Shown: positions 32,447 through 41,950 of the stretch, piece after piece
Layout: each line of letters opens with the position of its first letter
Position numbering within the stretch: position 1 is the first letter of the stretch
Source: Cereibacter_A sp052244495
GTDB lineage: Bacteria > Pseudomonadota > Alphaproteobacteria > Rhodobacterales > Rhodobacteraceae
Reading direction: 5' to 3' (one strand)
Length of the DNA stretch: 64,000 bases
NCBI GenBank assembly: GCA_052244495.1
Contig: JBQPXH010000004.1
Notes under the pieces: generated by a model
Told to the model about the DNA's origin: nothing
Database searches by the model: none
The model's input: the letters and a program-made list of their open reading frames with translations, nothing else
Program-made: the position numbers and the translations under genes

Positions 32447-34084
32447 TCAGGAGGTGCCAAGAATGGCGTCGACGCCCGCGACGTCGGGCAGGTAGCGCAC
32501 ATGCGGCTCACGCAGGCCCTGCGCCAGCAGAACGCGGCGCACCTCGACATTGGCTCCGGTGATGAAGAGCTGCCCGCCGCGACGGTGCATCTTGTGCGCC
32601 AGAAGCTCGAAGGACCGCGCCCCGGAGCTGTCGATGAAGGGCACCTCCGTGAAGTCCAGCACGAAGGCGCGCGGGCGTTCGGCGAACCGGTCGAGCGCGG
32701 AGCCGAGCATGGCCGCAGCCCCGAAGAAGTAGGGGCCGCGCAGCCGGTAGACCACGCGCTCGGAGGTGACGGCGCCGCCGGCTTCCGGCACCGGCGCAGG
32801 CTCGGCCGAGGCGCTCTCGGACATGCGGCGGATGAAGACGAGGCCGCCGAGGGCGAAGCCCACCACGATGCCCTCGGTCAGATCGCGGAAGATCACCAGC
32901 AGGAAGGTGGCCAGCACGACCATCGCATCGCCGCGCGACGTCCGCAGGAGAGCCCAGAATTCCTCCTTCTCGAACATGTTCCAGGCGACCACCGCCAGCA
33001 CGCCCGCCAGTGCGGCCAGAGGGATATAGGCGGCGAGCGGCGCCGCGATCATCATGAAGCCCAGCACGAAGAGCGCATGCAGCATGCCCGAGACCGGCCC
33101 GCGCGAGCCCGCCCGAACGTTGGTCGCGGTGCGGGCGATGGTGCCGGTCACGCAGAAGCCGCCGAAGAGCGCAGAGCCCACATTGGCCCAGCCCTGCGCG
33201 ATGAGTTCGGCGTTCGGGCGGTGCTGGGTGCCGGCCATGCCATCCGCCACCACGGCCGAGAGGAGCGACTCGATCGCGCCGAGGAGCGTGAAGCTGACCG
33301 CCCAGGGCAAGGCGGCCAGGATGGCCTGTGTGTCGAGGGCGGGCAGCGCGGGCATGGGCAGCATCTGCGGCAACTCGCCAAAGCGGGTGCCGATGGTCTC
33401 GACGGGCAGTTGCAGCGCCTCGACCGCCGCAGAGGCCACGATGACCGCGATCAGCAGGTTCGGCAGGCGCCGCGCGACACGCTTCAGGATCTCGATCATG
33501 CTGATCGTTGCCACGGCGACGGCAAGCGCCTCAGGCGTGAGGGTGCCGCGCGCAGCCCAGAGCGCGCCGATCTTCGCCACCAGCGCCGAGGGCTCGGGCC
33601 CGGCAAGAGAGAGCCCCAGCAGCTCCTTCATCTGGCTCGCCCCGATGATGACGGCGATCCCGGCGGTGAAGCCCACCGTCACCGGATAGGGGATGAAGCG
33701 GATGTAGCTGCCAAGCTTCAGCGTACCCACGCCGATGAGCATGAAGCCGGAGAGGAAGGTGGCGAGGATCAGGCCGGAGATCCCGGTCTGCATCACGCAG
33801 GCCGCCACCAGCACGATGAAGGCCCCCGCGGGACCGCCGATCTGGAAGCGGCTGCCACCCAGAGCCGAGACGAGGAAGCCGCCGACGATGGCTGTGTAGA
33901 GCCCCCTCTCCGGTCCCACACCCGAGGCGATGGCGATGGCCGTCGAGAGCGGCAGGGCCACGATCGCGACGGTCAGACCCGCCAGGGCATCCGCCCTCAG
34001 GTCGCGCAGCCCGTATCCTTCTCGAAGGACGGTCACGATCTTCGGCAGGAAATGGTCCCAGAAGGTCAGGGTTGTCTCGCGCAT
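32447..34084 (-). CDS. SulP-family anion transporter with STAS domain
   Basis: A 545-residue SLC26/SulP permease. The N-terminal part holds about ten to twelve membrane segments with the family stretch VAIVALPLSTAIAIASGVGPERGLYTAI. The C-terminal STAS domain (about 430-545) includes FVLDFTEVPFIDSSGARSFE. Substrates in the family include sulfate, bicarbonate and dicarboxylates; the motif does not decide. The ATG at 34084 is divergent from the FMN-fold gene, with 71 bp between starts. It reads toward acs, 353 bp away. Confidence 0.88.
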   Translation of the reverse strand: MRETTLTFWDHFLPKIVTVLREGYGLRDLRADALAGLTVAIVALPLSTAIAIASGVGPERGLYTAIVGGFLVSALGGSRFQIGGPAGAFIVLVAACVMQTGISGLILATFLSGFMLIGVGTLKLGSYIRFIPYPVTVGFTAGIAVIIGASQMKELLGLSLAGPEPSALVAKIGALWAARGTLTPEALAVAVATISMIEILKRVARRLPNLLIAVIVASAAVEALQLPVETIGTRFGELPQMLPMPALPALDTQAILAALPWAVSFTLLGAIESLLSAVVADGMAGTQHRPNAELIAQGWANVGSALFGGFCVTGTIARTATNVRAGSRGPVSGMLHALFVLGFMMIAAPLAAYIPLAALAGVLAVVAWNMFEKEEFWALLRTSRGDAMVVLATFLLVIFRDLTEGIVVGFALGGLVFIRRMSESASAEPAPVPEAGGAVTSERVVYRLRGPYFFGAAAMLGSALDRFAERPRAFVLDFTEVPFIDSSGARSFELLAHKMHRRGGQLFITGANVEVRRVLLAQGLREPHVRYLPDVAGVDAILGTS

Positions 34085-34155
34085 GGCATGCCTGTACCGA
34101 TTGTCGGCACGAGCGGAACGCCGCCCCCCGCGCTTGTCAACCCTCACTGCGGACC

Positions 34156-34650
34156 ATGCCCGATCCCAAAGACCCCCTGATGCCGGCCGATGACGACGCC
34201 AGGATACTGGCGCAGACGCTGCTGGCCAAGGCGCAGCATGCCTCGCTTGCCGTGACGGATGCGGCGACGGGCACACCGGGGATCAGCCTGATCGCCTTCG
34301 GGCTGGATCCCGAAGGCGATCCGCTGACGCTGGTCTCGGGGCTGGCCCCGCATCTCGAGGCGCTCCGCGCCCATCCGGACGCCGCCGTCATGGTGGGCAG
34401 CCCCGGCACGAAGGGCGACCCTTTGACGCACCCCCGGCTGATGGTGAAGGTCAGGGCGCGGCTCATCGCCCGCGGCTCGCCCGAGCACGGGCCGCTGCGC
34501 GCGCACTGGCTCGCCTCGCATCCGAAGGCCAAGCTCTACGTCGATTTCGCGGATTTCGCCTTCGCGCGGCTGACGCCGGTTTCGGCGGTCCTGAATGGCG
34601 GGTTCGGCCGCGCCTGGCGCCTGACCCCCGCGGACCTGCGCCCGGAATGA
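34156..34650 (+). CDS. Pyridoxamine 5-phosphate oxidase-like FMN-binding split-barrel protein
   Basis: A 164-residue protein of the PNPOx-like split barrel. Typical features are the N-terminal helix with ARILAQTLLAKAQHASLAV, the GLDPEGDPLTLVSGLAPHLEAL region and a C-terminal stretch YVDFADFAFARLTPVSAVLNGGFGRAW resembling HugZ-type heme-utilisation and flavin reductase relatives. It may bind FMN, F420 or heme; the reaction is unknown. Start at 34156 or the second in-frame ATG at 34180. A stem-loop follows immediately. Confidence 0.75.
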   Translation: MPDPKDPLMPADDDARILAQTLLAKAQHASLAVTDAATGTPGISLIAFGLDPEGDPLTLVSGLAPHLEALRAHPDAAVMVGSPGTKGDPLTHPRLMVKVRARLIARGSPEHGPLRAHWLASHPKAKLYVDFADFAFARLTPVSAVLNGGFGRAWRLTPADLRPE

Positions 34651-34651
34651 G

Positions 34652-34676
34652 AAGGGGCGGCCTTCCGCCGCCCCTT
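34652..34676 (+). terminator. Stem-loop after the split-barrel gene
   Basis: AAGGGGCGG and CCGCCCCTT form a perfect 9-bp stem around a 7-nt loop, starting directly after the stop codon. The T-tract is weak (the stem ends TT then CCCC), so terminator function is probable rather than certain. Confidence 0.6.
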
Positions 34677-34949
34677 CCCCCGCGCTCCCGCCGATCGCCG
34701 GCCCAACAGCGCCGGCGGAACGCGGACGCGATCGCCGTGACCTCGGCAGGACGCCGGAGAACCGCCCCGCCCGGTCCCGCGACGACCGCGGCCCGTTGCC
34801 GGCACCCACAATGCCCTGCGGATCCTCAGGCGCCGTGAAGGCAGCGCACGCACAGAGGCACGCCCACGCAACGGTCAGACGCCGTGAAGACCTCCGGACT
34901 TGCCAGCAGGCACAGGCTCTCGCTACCTTCCGGCCATGAGGATCCTCGC

Positions 34950-36407
34950 ATGACCTTCACCCGGCGCTGGCTGCTCGGCGCGCTTGTCGCGGGCGCGGCC
35001 ACGCCCGCGCTTGCCGATGCGCCCCTGACCTCGCCCCGCCCGCCTCGCCGCGGTTTCGCCGAGCCTCCGCCCGATGCCGGAAGCCTCGTTGCGAAGGCCG
35101 CGCTCGGCGGCGCCGTCGCCTACGTGGTCGCCGATGCCGCGACGGGCCAGATCCTCGAAGCCCACAATGCCGCGCTCCGCCTGCCGCCGGCCAGCACCGC
35201 GAAGGCGATCACCGCCCTCTACGGGCTCGAGACGCTCGGGCCGGACTTCCGCTTCGTCACGCGGATCCTCGCCACCGGCCCCGTGACGAACGGCATCGTG
35301 CAGGGCGACCTCGTGCTGTCCGGCTCGGGCGATCCGACGCTGTCGACCGATGCGCTCGGCGACATGGCCGCACGGCTCGCGGCGGCCGGCGTGCGAGGCG
35401 TGACCGGCCGCTACATCGCCGATGCCGGTGCCTTGCCTTCCGTGCCGCTGATCGACCCCGAGCAGCCGTCCCACGTCGGCTACAACCCGGCGCTCTCGGG
35501 CCTCAACCTCAACTTCAACCGCGTGCATTTCGAGTGGAAGCGGGCCGCCAAGGGCTGGTCGGTGACCATGGATGCCCGGGCCGAGCGCTTCGTGCCGCAG
35601 GTCGCCATGGCCCGGATGGAGGTCGTGACCCGCGACTTGCCGATCTACACCTATGCCGGCGATCAGGGCTCGGACAGCTGGACCGTGGCGAGCAGCGCCC
35701 TCGGAAAGGCCGGCAGCCGCTGGTTGCCGGTGCGCCATCCCGAAACCTACACCGCGGAGGTCTTCCAGACCCTCGCCAAGGCACAGGGCATCACGCTTCC
35801 GGCGGCGCAGGTCGTCCGCGTCCGGCCGGAGGGCAAGAGTCTCGTCGAGTGGCAGAGCGACCCGCTGCGCGAGATCCTGCGCGACATGCTGAAGTTCTCG
35901 ACGAACATGACCGCCGAGGCGGTCGGCCTGACCGCCTCGCGCGCGCCCTCGCTCGCGCAGTCGGCGGCGGCAATGAGTGCATGGGCCAACCGCCGCTTCG
36001 GCCTATCGACCGAGTTTCATGACCATTCCGGCCTGAGTGGCGGCTCGCTCGTCTCGGCAGGCGACATGGTGAGGGCCCTGCTCGCCGCCGAACGCGAGGG
36101 GCTGGGGCTGCGCCCGATCCTGAAGCGATCCGAGGTCGCGGCCGACCGGGGCAAGAAGAGGGCAGGCCCGCCGGTCGCGGTCGCGGCCAAGACCGGCACC
36201 CTCAACTTCGTCTCGGCGCTCGTCGGAATCGCCAGTCCCGGCGATGGCCGGGAACTCGTCTTCGCGATCTGCTGCGCCGACCGCACCCGCCGCGCGGCCC
36301 TGCCGCTGGAGGCGCGCGAACGTCCGCAGGGAGGCCCGGAATGGCTGGCGCGGGCCCGCGCGCTTCAGCGAGCACTCATTGCCCGATGGGCCACCCTCCC
36401 CGCCTGA
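34950..36407 (+). CDS. dacB: D-alanyl-D-alanine carboxypeptidase/endopeptidase (PBP4, S13)
   Basis: Periplasmic penicillin-binding protein of the S13 family that trims peptidoglycan cross-links. The 485-residue product has a twin-arginine-like or Sec signal at residues 1-23 (RRWLLGALVAGAATPALADA). The penicilloyl serine motif is S82-T-A-K85, then STN in KFSTNMTAE, and KTGT near the C-terminus. The ATG at 34950 gives the cleanest signal peptide; earlier frame lacks one. A dispersed repeat with hairpin follows at 36431. Confidence 0.93.
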   Translation: MTFTRRWLLGALVAGAATPALADAPLTSPRPPRRGFAEPPPDAGSLVAKAALGGAVAYVVADAATGQILEAHNAALRLPPASTAKAITALYGLETLGPDFRFVTRILATGPVTNGIVQGDLVLSGSGDPTLSTDALGDMAARLAAAGVRGVTGRYIADAGALPSVPLIDPEQPSHVGYNPALSGLNLNFNRVHFEWKRAAKGWSVTMDARAERFVPQVAMARMEVVTRDLPIYTYAGDQGSDSWTVASSALGKAGSRWLPVRHPETYTAEVFQTLAKAQGITLPAAQVVRVRPEGKSLVEWQSDPLREILRDMLKFSTNMTAEAVGLTASRAPSLAQSAAAMSAWANRRFGLSTEFHDHSGLSGGSLVSAGDMVRALLAAEREGLGLRPILKRSEVAADRGKKRAGPPVAVAAKTGTLNFVSALVGIASPGDGRELVFAICCADRTRRAALPLEARERPQGGPEWLARARALQRALIARWATLPA

Positions 36408-36430
36408 GGCACGGCGGGACGACTCTCTGC

Positions 36431-36502
36431 TTCATTCTCGCCCGAATATCCTCGGGGGAGTCGCCCCGGAGGGGCGGCCGGGGGCAGACAGCCCCCGATC
36501 CC
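36431..36502. repeat. Dispersed repeat family 2, copy 1, with hairpin
   Basis: Starts TTCATTCTCGCCCGAATATC and continues into a GC-rich hairpin, CGGGGGC-AGACA-GCCCCCG at 36479-36497. Related copies are at 50845-50880 (same orientation) and 58880-58931 (reverse). It lies between convergent dacB and the TerB gene, where a bidirectional terminator would be expected. Confidence 0.75.
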
Positions 36503-36532
36503 CGCCTGCAGCTCGAGCATCCGCGGCCGCGC

Positions 36533-36976
36533 TCAGACCAGCATGTGCCGCGCGCGGGCGCCGCGTTCGATGGCCGCGGCGTGAAGGCGGTCGATGTCGA
36601 GCTCGTTGCGGATCTCCTCGAGCATGCGCAGCTCCGGCTGGCCGAGCGTCCCATCCGCCGCGGCGACGTCGCAGGCCAGCGCATAGGCAGTCTCGTAAAG
36701 GCGGTCCTCGAGGGCGGAGCGGATCAGGCCGAAAAGGGCATCCAGCCCCTCGTCCTCCTCGAAGAGGTCGATGATGGTCTGGGCGATGGGCCGGATCCGG
36801 TCGCCGTCGTAGCCCGAAAAGATCGGCAGGTGATTCACGATCCTCTCGATGGCGATCAACTCGACCGTGCGCACCGTCTCGTCGGAGAACGAGACCGCGA
36901 TCATGATCGCCACGAGGGCATCCTGAGGGCTGAGCGAGGAGAGCGTGTCGGCCAAGGCTGGCATCCTGAAGTCCAT
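36533..36976 (-). CDS. TerB-family tellurite-resistance-like protein
   Basis: A 147-residue, all-helical, acidic protein. The pattern LSPQDALVAIMIAVSFSDETVRTVELIAIERIV and CDVAAADGTLGQPELRMLEEIRNEL matches the TerB/DjlA N-terminal metal-binding helical fold, in which paired acidic residues follow each helix (SDETV and ADGTL). The role outside tellurite operons is unknown. It starts at the ATG at 36976 or the one at 36964, and is divergent from lysS. Confidence 0.75.
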   Translation of the reverse strand: MDFRMPALADTLSSLSPQDALVAIMIAVSFSDETVRTVELIAIERIVNHLPIFSGYDGDRIRPIAQTIIDLFEEDEGLDALFGLIRSALEDRLYETAYALACDVAAADGTLGQPELRMLEEIRNELDIDRLHAAAIERGARARHMLV

Positions 36977-37224
36977 GTCGCGGCGCACAATATGTCCCGG
37001 CTCCCGCTCGGGCAAGACGGGGCGCACGCGATCACGATGGCGTCATCGGCAGGTGGCGCGGCGGACCGGAAGCCTGACGCCGAAGCCGCGGCCCGATCGT
37101 CCGGCGGCATCCGGCAGGCTTGGGAAAGGCCGGGCCTGCAATATTGACGCGCCCCACCCCCGGCAATACAGGACGGAGGTTCGGGGCGGCACGGGGCCGC
37201 CCGACTGCCCGAGGATCTCAGCCC

Positions 37225-38805
37225 ATGTCCGCCCTCCGCGAAGCCGCGATGACGTCCAAAGCCTGGCCCTTCGAAGAGGCCCGCCGGATCCTCGCCCGCT
37301 TCAAGGGCAAGGCACCGGAGAAGGGCTATGTCCTGTTCGAGACCGGCTACGGCCCCTCGGGTCTGCCGCATATCGGCACCTTCGGAGAGGTGGCGCGCAC
37401 GACGATGATCCGCCGCGCCTTCGAGGCGATCTCGGACATCCCGACGCGGCTGATCTGCTTTTCGGACGACATGGACGGGATGCGCAAGGTGCCCGACAAC
37501 GTGCCGAACGGCGCGATGCTGCGCGAGAACCTGCAGCGGCCGCTGACCTCGGTCCCCGACCCGTTCGGGGAATACGAGAGCTTCGGCCACCACAATAACG
37601 CCATGCTGCGCCGCTTCCTCGACACCTTCGGGTTCGAATACGAGTTCATCTCGGCCACCGACTTCTACAGGTCGGGCCAGTTCGACGCGACGCTGCTCCG
37701 CGCCTGCGAGCGCTACGACGCGCTGATGGAGATCATGATGGCGAGCCTCCGCGAGGAGCGGCAGCAGACCTATTCGATCTTCCTGCCGATCTCGCCCACG
37801 TCGGGCCGCGTGCTCTACGTGCCGCTGAAGGAGGTGAACGCCAAGGACGGCACCATCACCTTCGACGACGAGAACGGCACCGAGACCACCCTGCCCGTCA
37901 CCGGGGGCAACGTGAAGCTGCAGTGGAAGCCCGACTTCGGCGCCCGCTGGGCCGCGCTCGACGTGGACTTCGAGATGTATGGCAAGGACCACTCGACCAA
38001 CACGCCGATCTACGACGGGATCTGCGAGGTGCTGGGCGGCCGCAAGCCCGAGCATTTCACCTATGAGCTGTTCCTCGACGACAAGGGCGAGAAGATCTCG
38101 AAGTCGAAGGGCAACGGTCTGACCATCGACGAGTGGCTCACCTACGCTTCGACCGAGAGCCTGAGCTACTTCATGTTCCTCAAGCCCAAGACTGCCAAGC
38201 GGATGCATTTCGACGTGATCCCGAAGGCGGTGGACGAGTATCACCAGCAGCTTCGGGCGTTCCCCTCGCAGGAGGTGGCCAAGCAGATCGACAACCCGGT
38301 CTGGCACATCCACCACGGCGCGCCGCCGGAGTCGAAGATGGTGGTGAGCTTTGCGATGCTGCTGAACCTCGCCTCGGTCGCGCAGGCGCAGGACAAGGAC
38401 GGCCTCTGGGGCTTCATCAAGCGCTATGCGCCCGAGGCCAGCCCCGAGACCCATCCCGACCTCGACGCGGCGGCGGGCTTCGCCGTGCGCTACTTCCACG
38501 ACTTCGTGGCGCCGAAGCGGGTCTACCGCCTGCCCACGGATCAGGAGCGCGCGGCGATTGGCGATCTGCGCGCCCGGCTCGCGGCCTGGGAGGGCGGGCT
38601 TGATGCGGAGGCGCTGCAATCGATGGTCTTTGCGGTGGGCAAGGAGCACGGGTTCGAACCGCTCCGTGACTGGTTCAAGGCGCTCTACGAAGTGCTGCTG
38701 GGCGCTTCGGAAGGCCCGCGCTTCGGCGGCTTCGTGGCGCTCTACGGCGTGGACGAGACCATCGCCCTGATCGACCGGGGCCTTGCGGGCGATCTGGCAG
38801 CCTGA
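37225..38805 (+). CDS. lysS: Class I lysyl-tRNA synthetase
   Basis: Charges tRNA-Lys. This is the class I (Rossmann-fold) form, unrelated to the class II LysRS of most bacteria and known mainly from archaea, alphaproteobacteria and some spirochaetes. The 526-residue product has a HIGH-like PHIGTFGE (residues 48-55) and a KMSKS-like KISKSKGNG, with the class-specific block TRLICFSDDMDGMRKVPDN between. The ATG at 37225 fits family N-termini; the frame is open earlier. A hairpin repeat follows the stop by 75 bp. Confidence 0.95.
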   Translation: MSALREAAMTSKAWPFEEARRILARFKGKAPEKGYVLFETGYGPSGLPHIGTFGEVARTTMIRRAFEAISDIPTRLICFSDDMDGMRKVPDNVPNGAMLRENLQRPLTSVPDPFGEYESFGHHNNAMLRRFLDTFGFEYEFISATDFYRSGQFDATLLRACERYDALMEIMMASLREERQQTYSIFLPISPTSGRVLYVPLKEVNAKDGTITFDDENGTETTLPVTGGNVKLQWKPDFGARWAALDVDFEMYGKDHSTNTPIYDGICEVLGGRKPEHFTYELFLDDKGEKISKSKGNGLTIDEWLTYASTESLSYFMFLKPKTAKRMHFDVIPKAVDEYHQQLRAFPSQEVAKQIDNPVWHIHHGAPPESKMVVSFAMLLNLASVAQAQDKDGLWGFIKRYAPEASPETHPDLDAAAGFAVRYFHDFVAPKRVYRLPTDQERAAIGDLRARLAAWEGGLDAEALQSMVFAVGKEHGFEPLRDWFKALYEVLLGASEGPRFGGFVALYGVDETIALIDRGLAGDLAA

Positions 38806-38880
38806 GGCACCCGGTTCAGGCGCTTCCCCGCGTGGTCCGGTTGTCCGGGCGGCCCCTCTTGCCGAGGGTCGGATCGGCGG

Positions 38881-38933
38881 GGAGGTGCCGCCGGCAGGGG
38901 CATCGAGCCCCCGCCGGCGGCGTTGCCACGGAA
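38881..38933. repeat. Hairpin repeat, copy B (inverted)
   Basis: Reverse-oriented copy of the element at 12874 and 46471. Read on the minus strand, it starts TTCCGTGGCAACG, with arms GCCGCCGGC and GCCGGCGGC, inner GGGG/CCCC and loop GCTCGATG. It lies between lysS and the OsmC gene, both on the plus strand. Confidence 0.85.
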
Positions 38934-39042
38934 AGCGGCACCGGGATGCCCGCGCCTGCAACCCGCCCGCTCCGGAACCGGGCGCAGGCCGCAGCCGTTG
39001 CCACGGCGGGGCAATGACGGCCCCGGGCAACCGGAGGATATC

Positions 39043-39465
39043 ATGAAGCGCAAGGGTTCGGCGGTCTGGACGGGCGATCTCAAGACCGGCAAGGGCACGG
39101 TCAGCACGCAATCGGGCGTGCTTTCGGAAGCGCGCTACGGGTTCAACACGCGGTTCGAGGAGGGTCCCGGCACCAATCCCGAGGAGCTGATCGGTGCGGC
39201 CCACGCCGGCTGCTTCTCGATGGCGCTGTCGAACGTGCTGGGCGAGGCCGGACTGACCGCGGACCGTATCGAGACGACGGCCACGGTTTCGCTCGACAAG
39301 CAGGACGACGGCTTCGCCATCACCGCGATCCATCTCGACCTCAGCGCGTCGATCCCCGGTGCGAGCGAGGACGCCTTCCGCGAGGCGGCGGAGAAGGCCA
39401 AGGCCGGGTGTCCGGTGTCGAAGCTGATGACGGCAGACATCACGATGACGGCGAAGCTCGTCTGA
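39043..39465 (+). CDS. OsmC-family peroxidase
   Basis: Thiol-dependent hydroperoxide reductase of the OsmC branch. The 140-residue product has the two redox cysteines at C57 (HAGCFSMAL) and C123 (KAGCPVSKL), and the helix-associated block TNPEELIGAAHAGC that separates OsmC from Ohr less sharply than length does. The ATG at 39043 is preceded by CCGGAGG. It is convergent with nadD, with 80 bp between the stops. Confidence 0.92.
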   Translation: MKRKGSAVWTGDLKTGKGTVSTQSGVLSEARYGFNTRFEEGPGTNPEELIGAAHAGCFSMALSNVLGEAGLTADRIETTATVSLDKQDDGFAITAIHLDLSASIPGASEDAFREAAEKAKAGCPVSKLMTADITMTAKLV

Positions 39466-39545
39466 AATCCGGGGGGCGGCGTCGCGGGCATACCGCGGAC
39501 GCAGCCTGACGCGCGACGGCGCGCGGCTCCGCCGTCGTCACCGCT

Positions 39546-40157
39546 TCAGCGCTGCCAATGCCCCCTTTCGCGGATCGCGGTGGAGGAGAGGTCCACCATT
39601 GGCAGGTCCACGAAGCACCACACGGGCGGTTGCCGCGACGCCAGCCCGGCAGCCTCCGCCTGCGGCATCAGCGATCCGGCGAAGATACGGGCGGCAGGGC
39701 TGGTCCGGCCGCGGAGGCCGGCGCCCGGGCGGGCGAGAATGCCTACCGGCACGCTCTCCATGATCGAGCGCCACCGCTCCCATCGATGAAACTGGGCGAG
39801 ATTGTCGGCGCCCATCAGCCAGACGAACCGCACGCCGGGATAGCGGCGACGCAGCACGGCCAGCGTCTCGGCCGTGAACCGCGTGCCGATCCGCGCCTCG
39901 AGACCGGTGACGCGCACCCGCGGATGTCGCATCAGACGACGTGCCTCGGCAAGGCGGCGGGCGAGCGGCGCGGGCGGGCGCGACTTCAACGGATTTCCGG
40001 GCGAGACCAGCCACCAGACCCGATCGAGCCTGAACCGCTTCAGCGCCTCGCGGGTGATGTGGACGTGACCCTCGTGCGCAGGATCGAAGGATCCCCCGAG
40101 AAGGCCGATCACCATCCCCGCCCTCGCCACCGGCCAGCCCTGCACCCGTCCCCCCAT
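39546..40157 (-). CDS. nadD: Nicotinate-nucleotide adenylyltransferase NadD
   Basis: Transfers AMP to nicotinate mononucleotide in NAD synthesis. The nucleotidyltransferase motif is GLLGGSFDPAHEGHVHI, followed by WWLVSPGNPLK and a C-terminal ISSTxIR-like end (VDLSSTAIRERG). The start is uncertain: ATG 40157 gives 203 residues with a short leader; ATG 40115 (MVIGLLGG) gives 189. The stop region converges on the OsmC gene. In many relatives nadD sits with proA and rsfS, but not here. Confidence 0.93.
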   Translation of the reverse strand: MGGRVQGWPVARAGMVIGLLGGSFDPAHEGHVHITREALKRFRLDRVWWLVSPGNPLKSRPPAPLARRLAEARRLMRHPRVRVTGLEARIGTRFTAETLAVLRRRYPGVRFVWLMGADNLAQFHRWERWRSIMESVPVGILARPGAGLRGRTSPAARIFAGSLMPQAEAAGLASRQPPVWCFVDLPMVDLSSTAIRERGHWQR

Positions 40158-40294
40158 GCGGCGGGACCCGCCCCGCCAGATCACAGCCACGCATCGACGC
40201 GGCCCCCCGGAGCCGCCGAGAAACCATCCTCGCGTTGTGCTTGTCCAGCGCAATCGGTACAAGGGCCGCCAAACCGCGATTTCGGAGAGTTGGC

Positions 40295-41950
40295 ATGGCC
40301 TCGTATCAATACGTCTACCACATGGAGGGCGTCTCCAAGACCTACCCCGGCGGCAAGAAGTGCTTCGAGAACATTCACCTGAACTTCCTGCCGGGCGTCA
40401 AGATCGGGGTCGTGGGCGTCAACGGCGCTGGCAAGTCCACCCTGCTGCGCATCATGGCGGGCATGGACACCGATTTCAAAGGCGACGCCTGGGCCGCCAA
40501 GGGCGCGAAGGTCGGCTATCTCGCGCAGGAGCCGCAACTCGACCCGGCACTGAACGTTCGCGGAAACGTGATGGAAGGCGTGGCGGCCAAGCGCGAGGTC
40601 CTCGAGCGCTACAACGAACTCGCCATGAACTATTCGGACGAGACCGCGGACGAGATGGCCCAGCTTCAGGACCTGATCGACGCGCAGAACCTCTGGGACC
40701 TCGACAGCCAGGTGGACATCGCCATGGAGGCGCTGCGCTGCCCGCCGGACGATGCCGATGTGGAGAGCCTCTCGGGCGGCGAGCGCCGCCGCGTGGCGCT
40801 CTGCAAGCTGCTGCTCGAAGCGCCTGACATGCTGCTGCTGGACGAACCGACCAACCACCTCGACGCGGAATCGATCGCCTGGCTGCAGCAGCACCTGATC
40901 GACTACAAGGGCACGATCCTGATCGTCACCCACGACCGCTACTTCCTCGACGACATCACCGGCTGGATCCTCGAACTCGACCGCGGCCGCGGCGTGCCCT
41001 ACGAAGGCAACTACTCCTCGTGGCTGGAGCAGAAGGCCAAGCGGATGGTGCAGGAAGCGCGCGAGGACAAGGCCAAGCAGAAGGTGCTGCAGCGCGAACT
41101 GGAATGGATCCGTTCGGGCGCGAAGGCGCGTCAGGCCAAGCAGAAGGCCCGGATCCAGAAATACAACGAACTGGCCGGGCAGTCGGTGCGCGAGCGGATC
41201 AACACCGCGCAGATCATCATTCCGAACGGCGAGCGCCTCGGCGGCAAGGTGATCGAGGTCGAGGGCCTCAAGAAGCACATGGGCGACAAGCTCCTGATCG
41301 AGAATCTCTCCTTCTCGATCCCGCCGGGGGGCGTCGTGGGCGTGATCGGGCCGAACGGCGCCGGCAAGTCGACGCTGTTCAAGATGCTGACCGGGCAGGA
41401 GCCGCCGGACGAGGGCACGATCACGCTCGGCGACACGGTTCAGCTTTCCTATGTGGACCAGTCGCGCGACGCGCTCGACCCGAACAAGACCGTCTGGGAA
41501 GAGATCTCGGACGGGCTGGAGGTGATCCACCTTGGCGACGCCGAGATGAACAGCCGCGCCTATTGCGGGGCGTTCAACTTCAAGGGCACCGACCAGCAGA
41601 AGAAGGTGGGCCTGCTGTCGGGCGGCGAACGCAACCGCGTGCACATGGCGAAGCTGCTGCGCTCGGGCGGGAACGTGCTGCTGCTCGACGAACCGACCAA
41701 CGACCTCGACGTCGAGACGCTTCAGGCGCTGGAGGCCGCGATCGACGATTTCGCGGGCTCGGCCATCATCATCTCGCACGATCGTTTCTTCCTCGACCGG
41801 CTCTGCACGCATATCCTGGCCTTCGAAGGAGATGCACATGTGGAATGGTTCGAGGGCAACTTCGAGGCCTACGAGGAAGACAAGATCCGCCGCCTCGGTC
41901 CCGAGTCGGTGGAGCCTCATCGCGTGAAGTACAAGAAGTTCACCAGATGA
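40295..41950 (+). CDS. ettA: Energy-dependent translational throttle protein EttA (ABC-F)
   Basis: Ribosome-associated ABC-F ATPase that gates entry into the elongation cycle according to the ATP/ADP ratio. The 551-residue product has two nucleotide-binding domains (GVNGAGKSTLL and GPNGAGKSTLF as P-loops; LSGGERRRVAL and LSGGERNRVHM as signatures; LLLDEPTN twice), joined by a charged helical linker (KRMVQEAREDKAKQKVLQRE). There are no membrane segments. The ATG at 40295 gives MASYQYVYHMEGVSKTYPGG. Its stop overlaps the start of a small secreted-protein gene (ATGA). Confidence 0.95.
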   Translation: MASYQYVYHMEGVSKTYPGGKKCFENIHLNFLPGVKIGVVGVNGAGKSTLLRIMAGMDTDFKGDAWAAKGAKVGYLAQEPQLDPALNVRGNVMEGVAAKREVLERYNELAMNYSDETADEMAQLQDLIDAQNLWDLDSQVDIAMEALRCPPDDADVESLSGGERRRVALCKLLLEAPDMLLLDEPTNHLDAESIAWLQQHLIDYKGTILIVTHDRYFLDDITGWILELDRGRGVPYEGNYSSWLEQKAKRMVQEAREDKAKQKVLQRELEWIRSGAKARQAKQKARIQKYNELAGQSVRERINTAQIIIPNGERLGGKVIEVEGLKKHMGDKLLIENLSFSIPPGGVVGVIGPNGAGKSTLFKMLTGQEPPDEGTITLGDTVQLSYVDQSRDALDPNKTVWEEISDGLEVIHLGDAEMNSRAYCGAFNFKGTDQQKKVGLLSGGERNRVHMAKLLRSGGNVLLLDEPTNDLDVETLQALEAAIDDFAGSAIIISHDRFFLDRLCTHILAFEGDAHVEWFEGNFEAYEEDKIRRLGPESVEPHRVKYKKFTR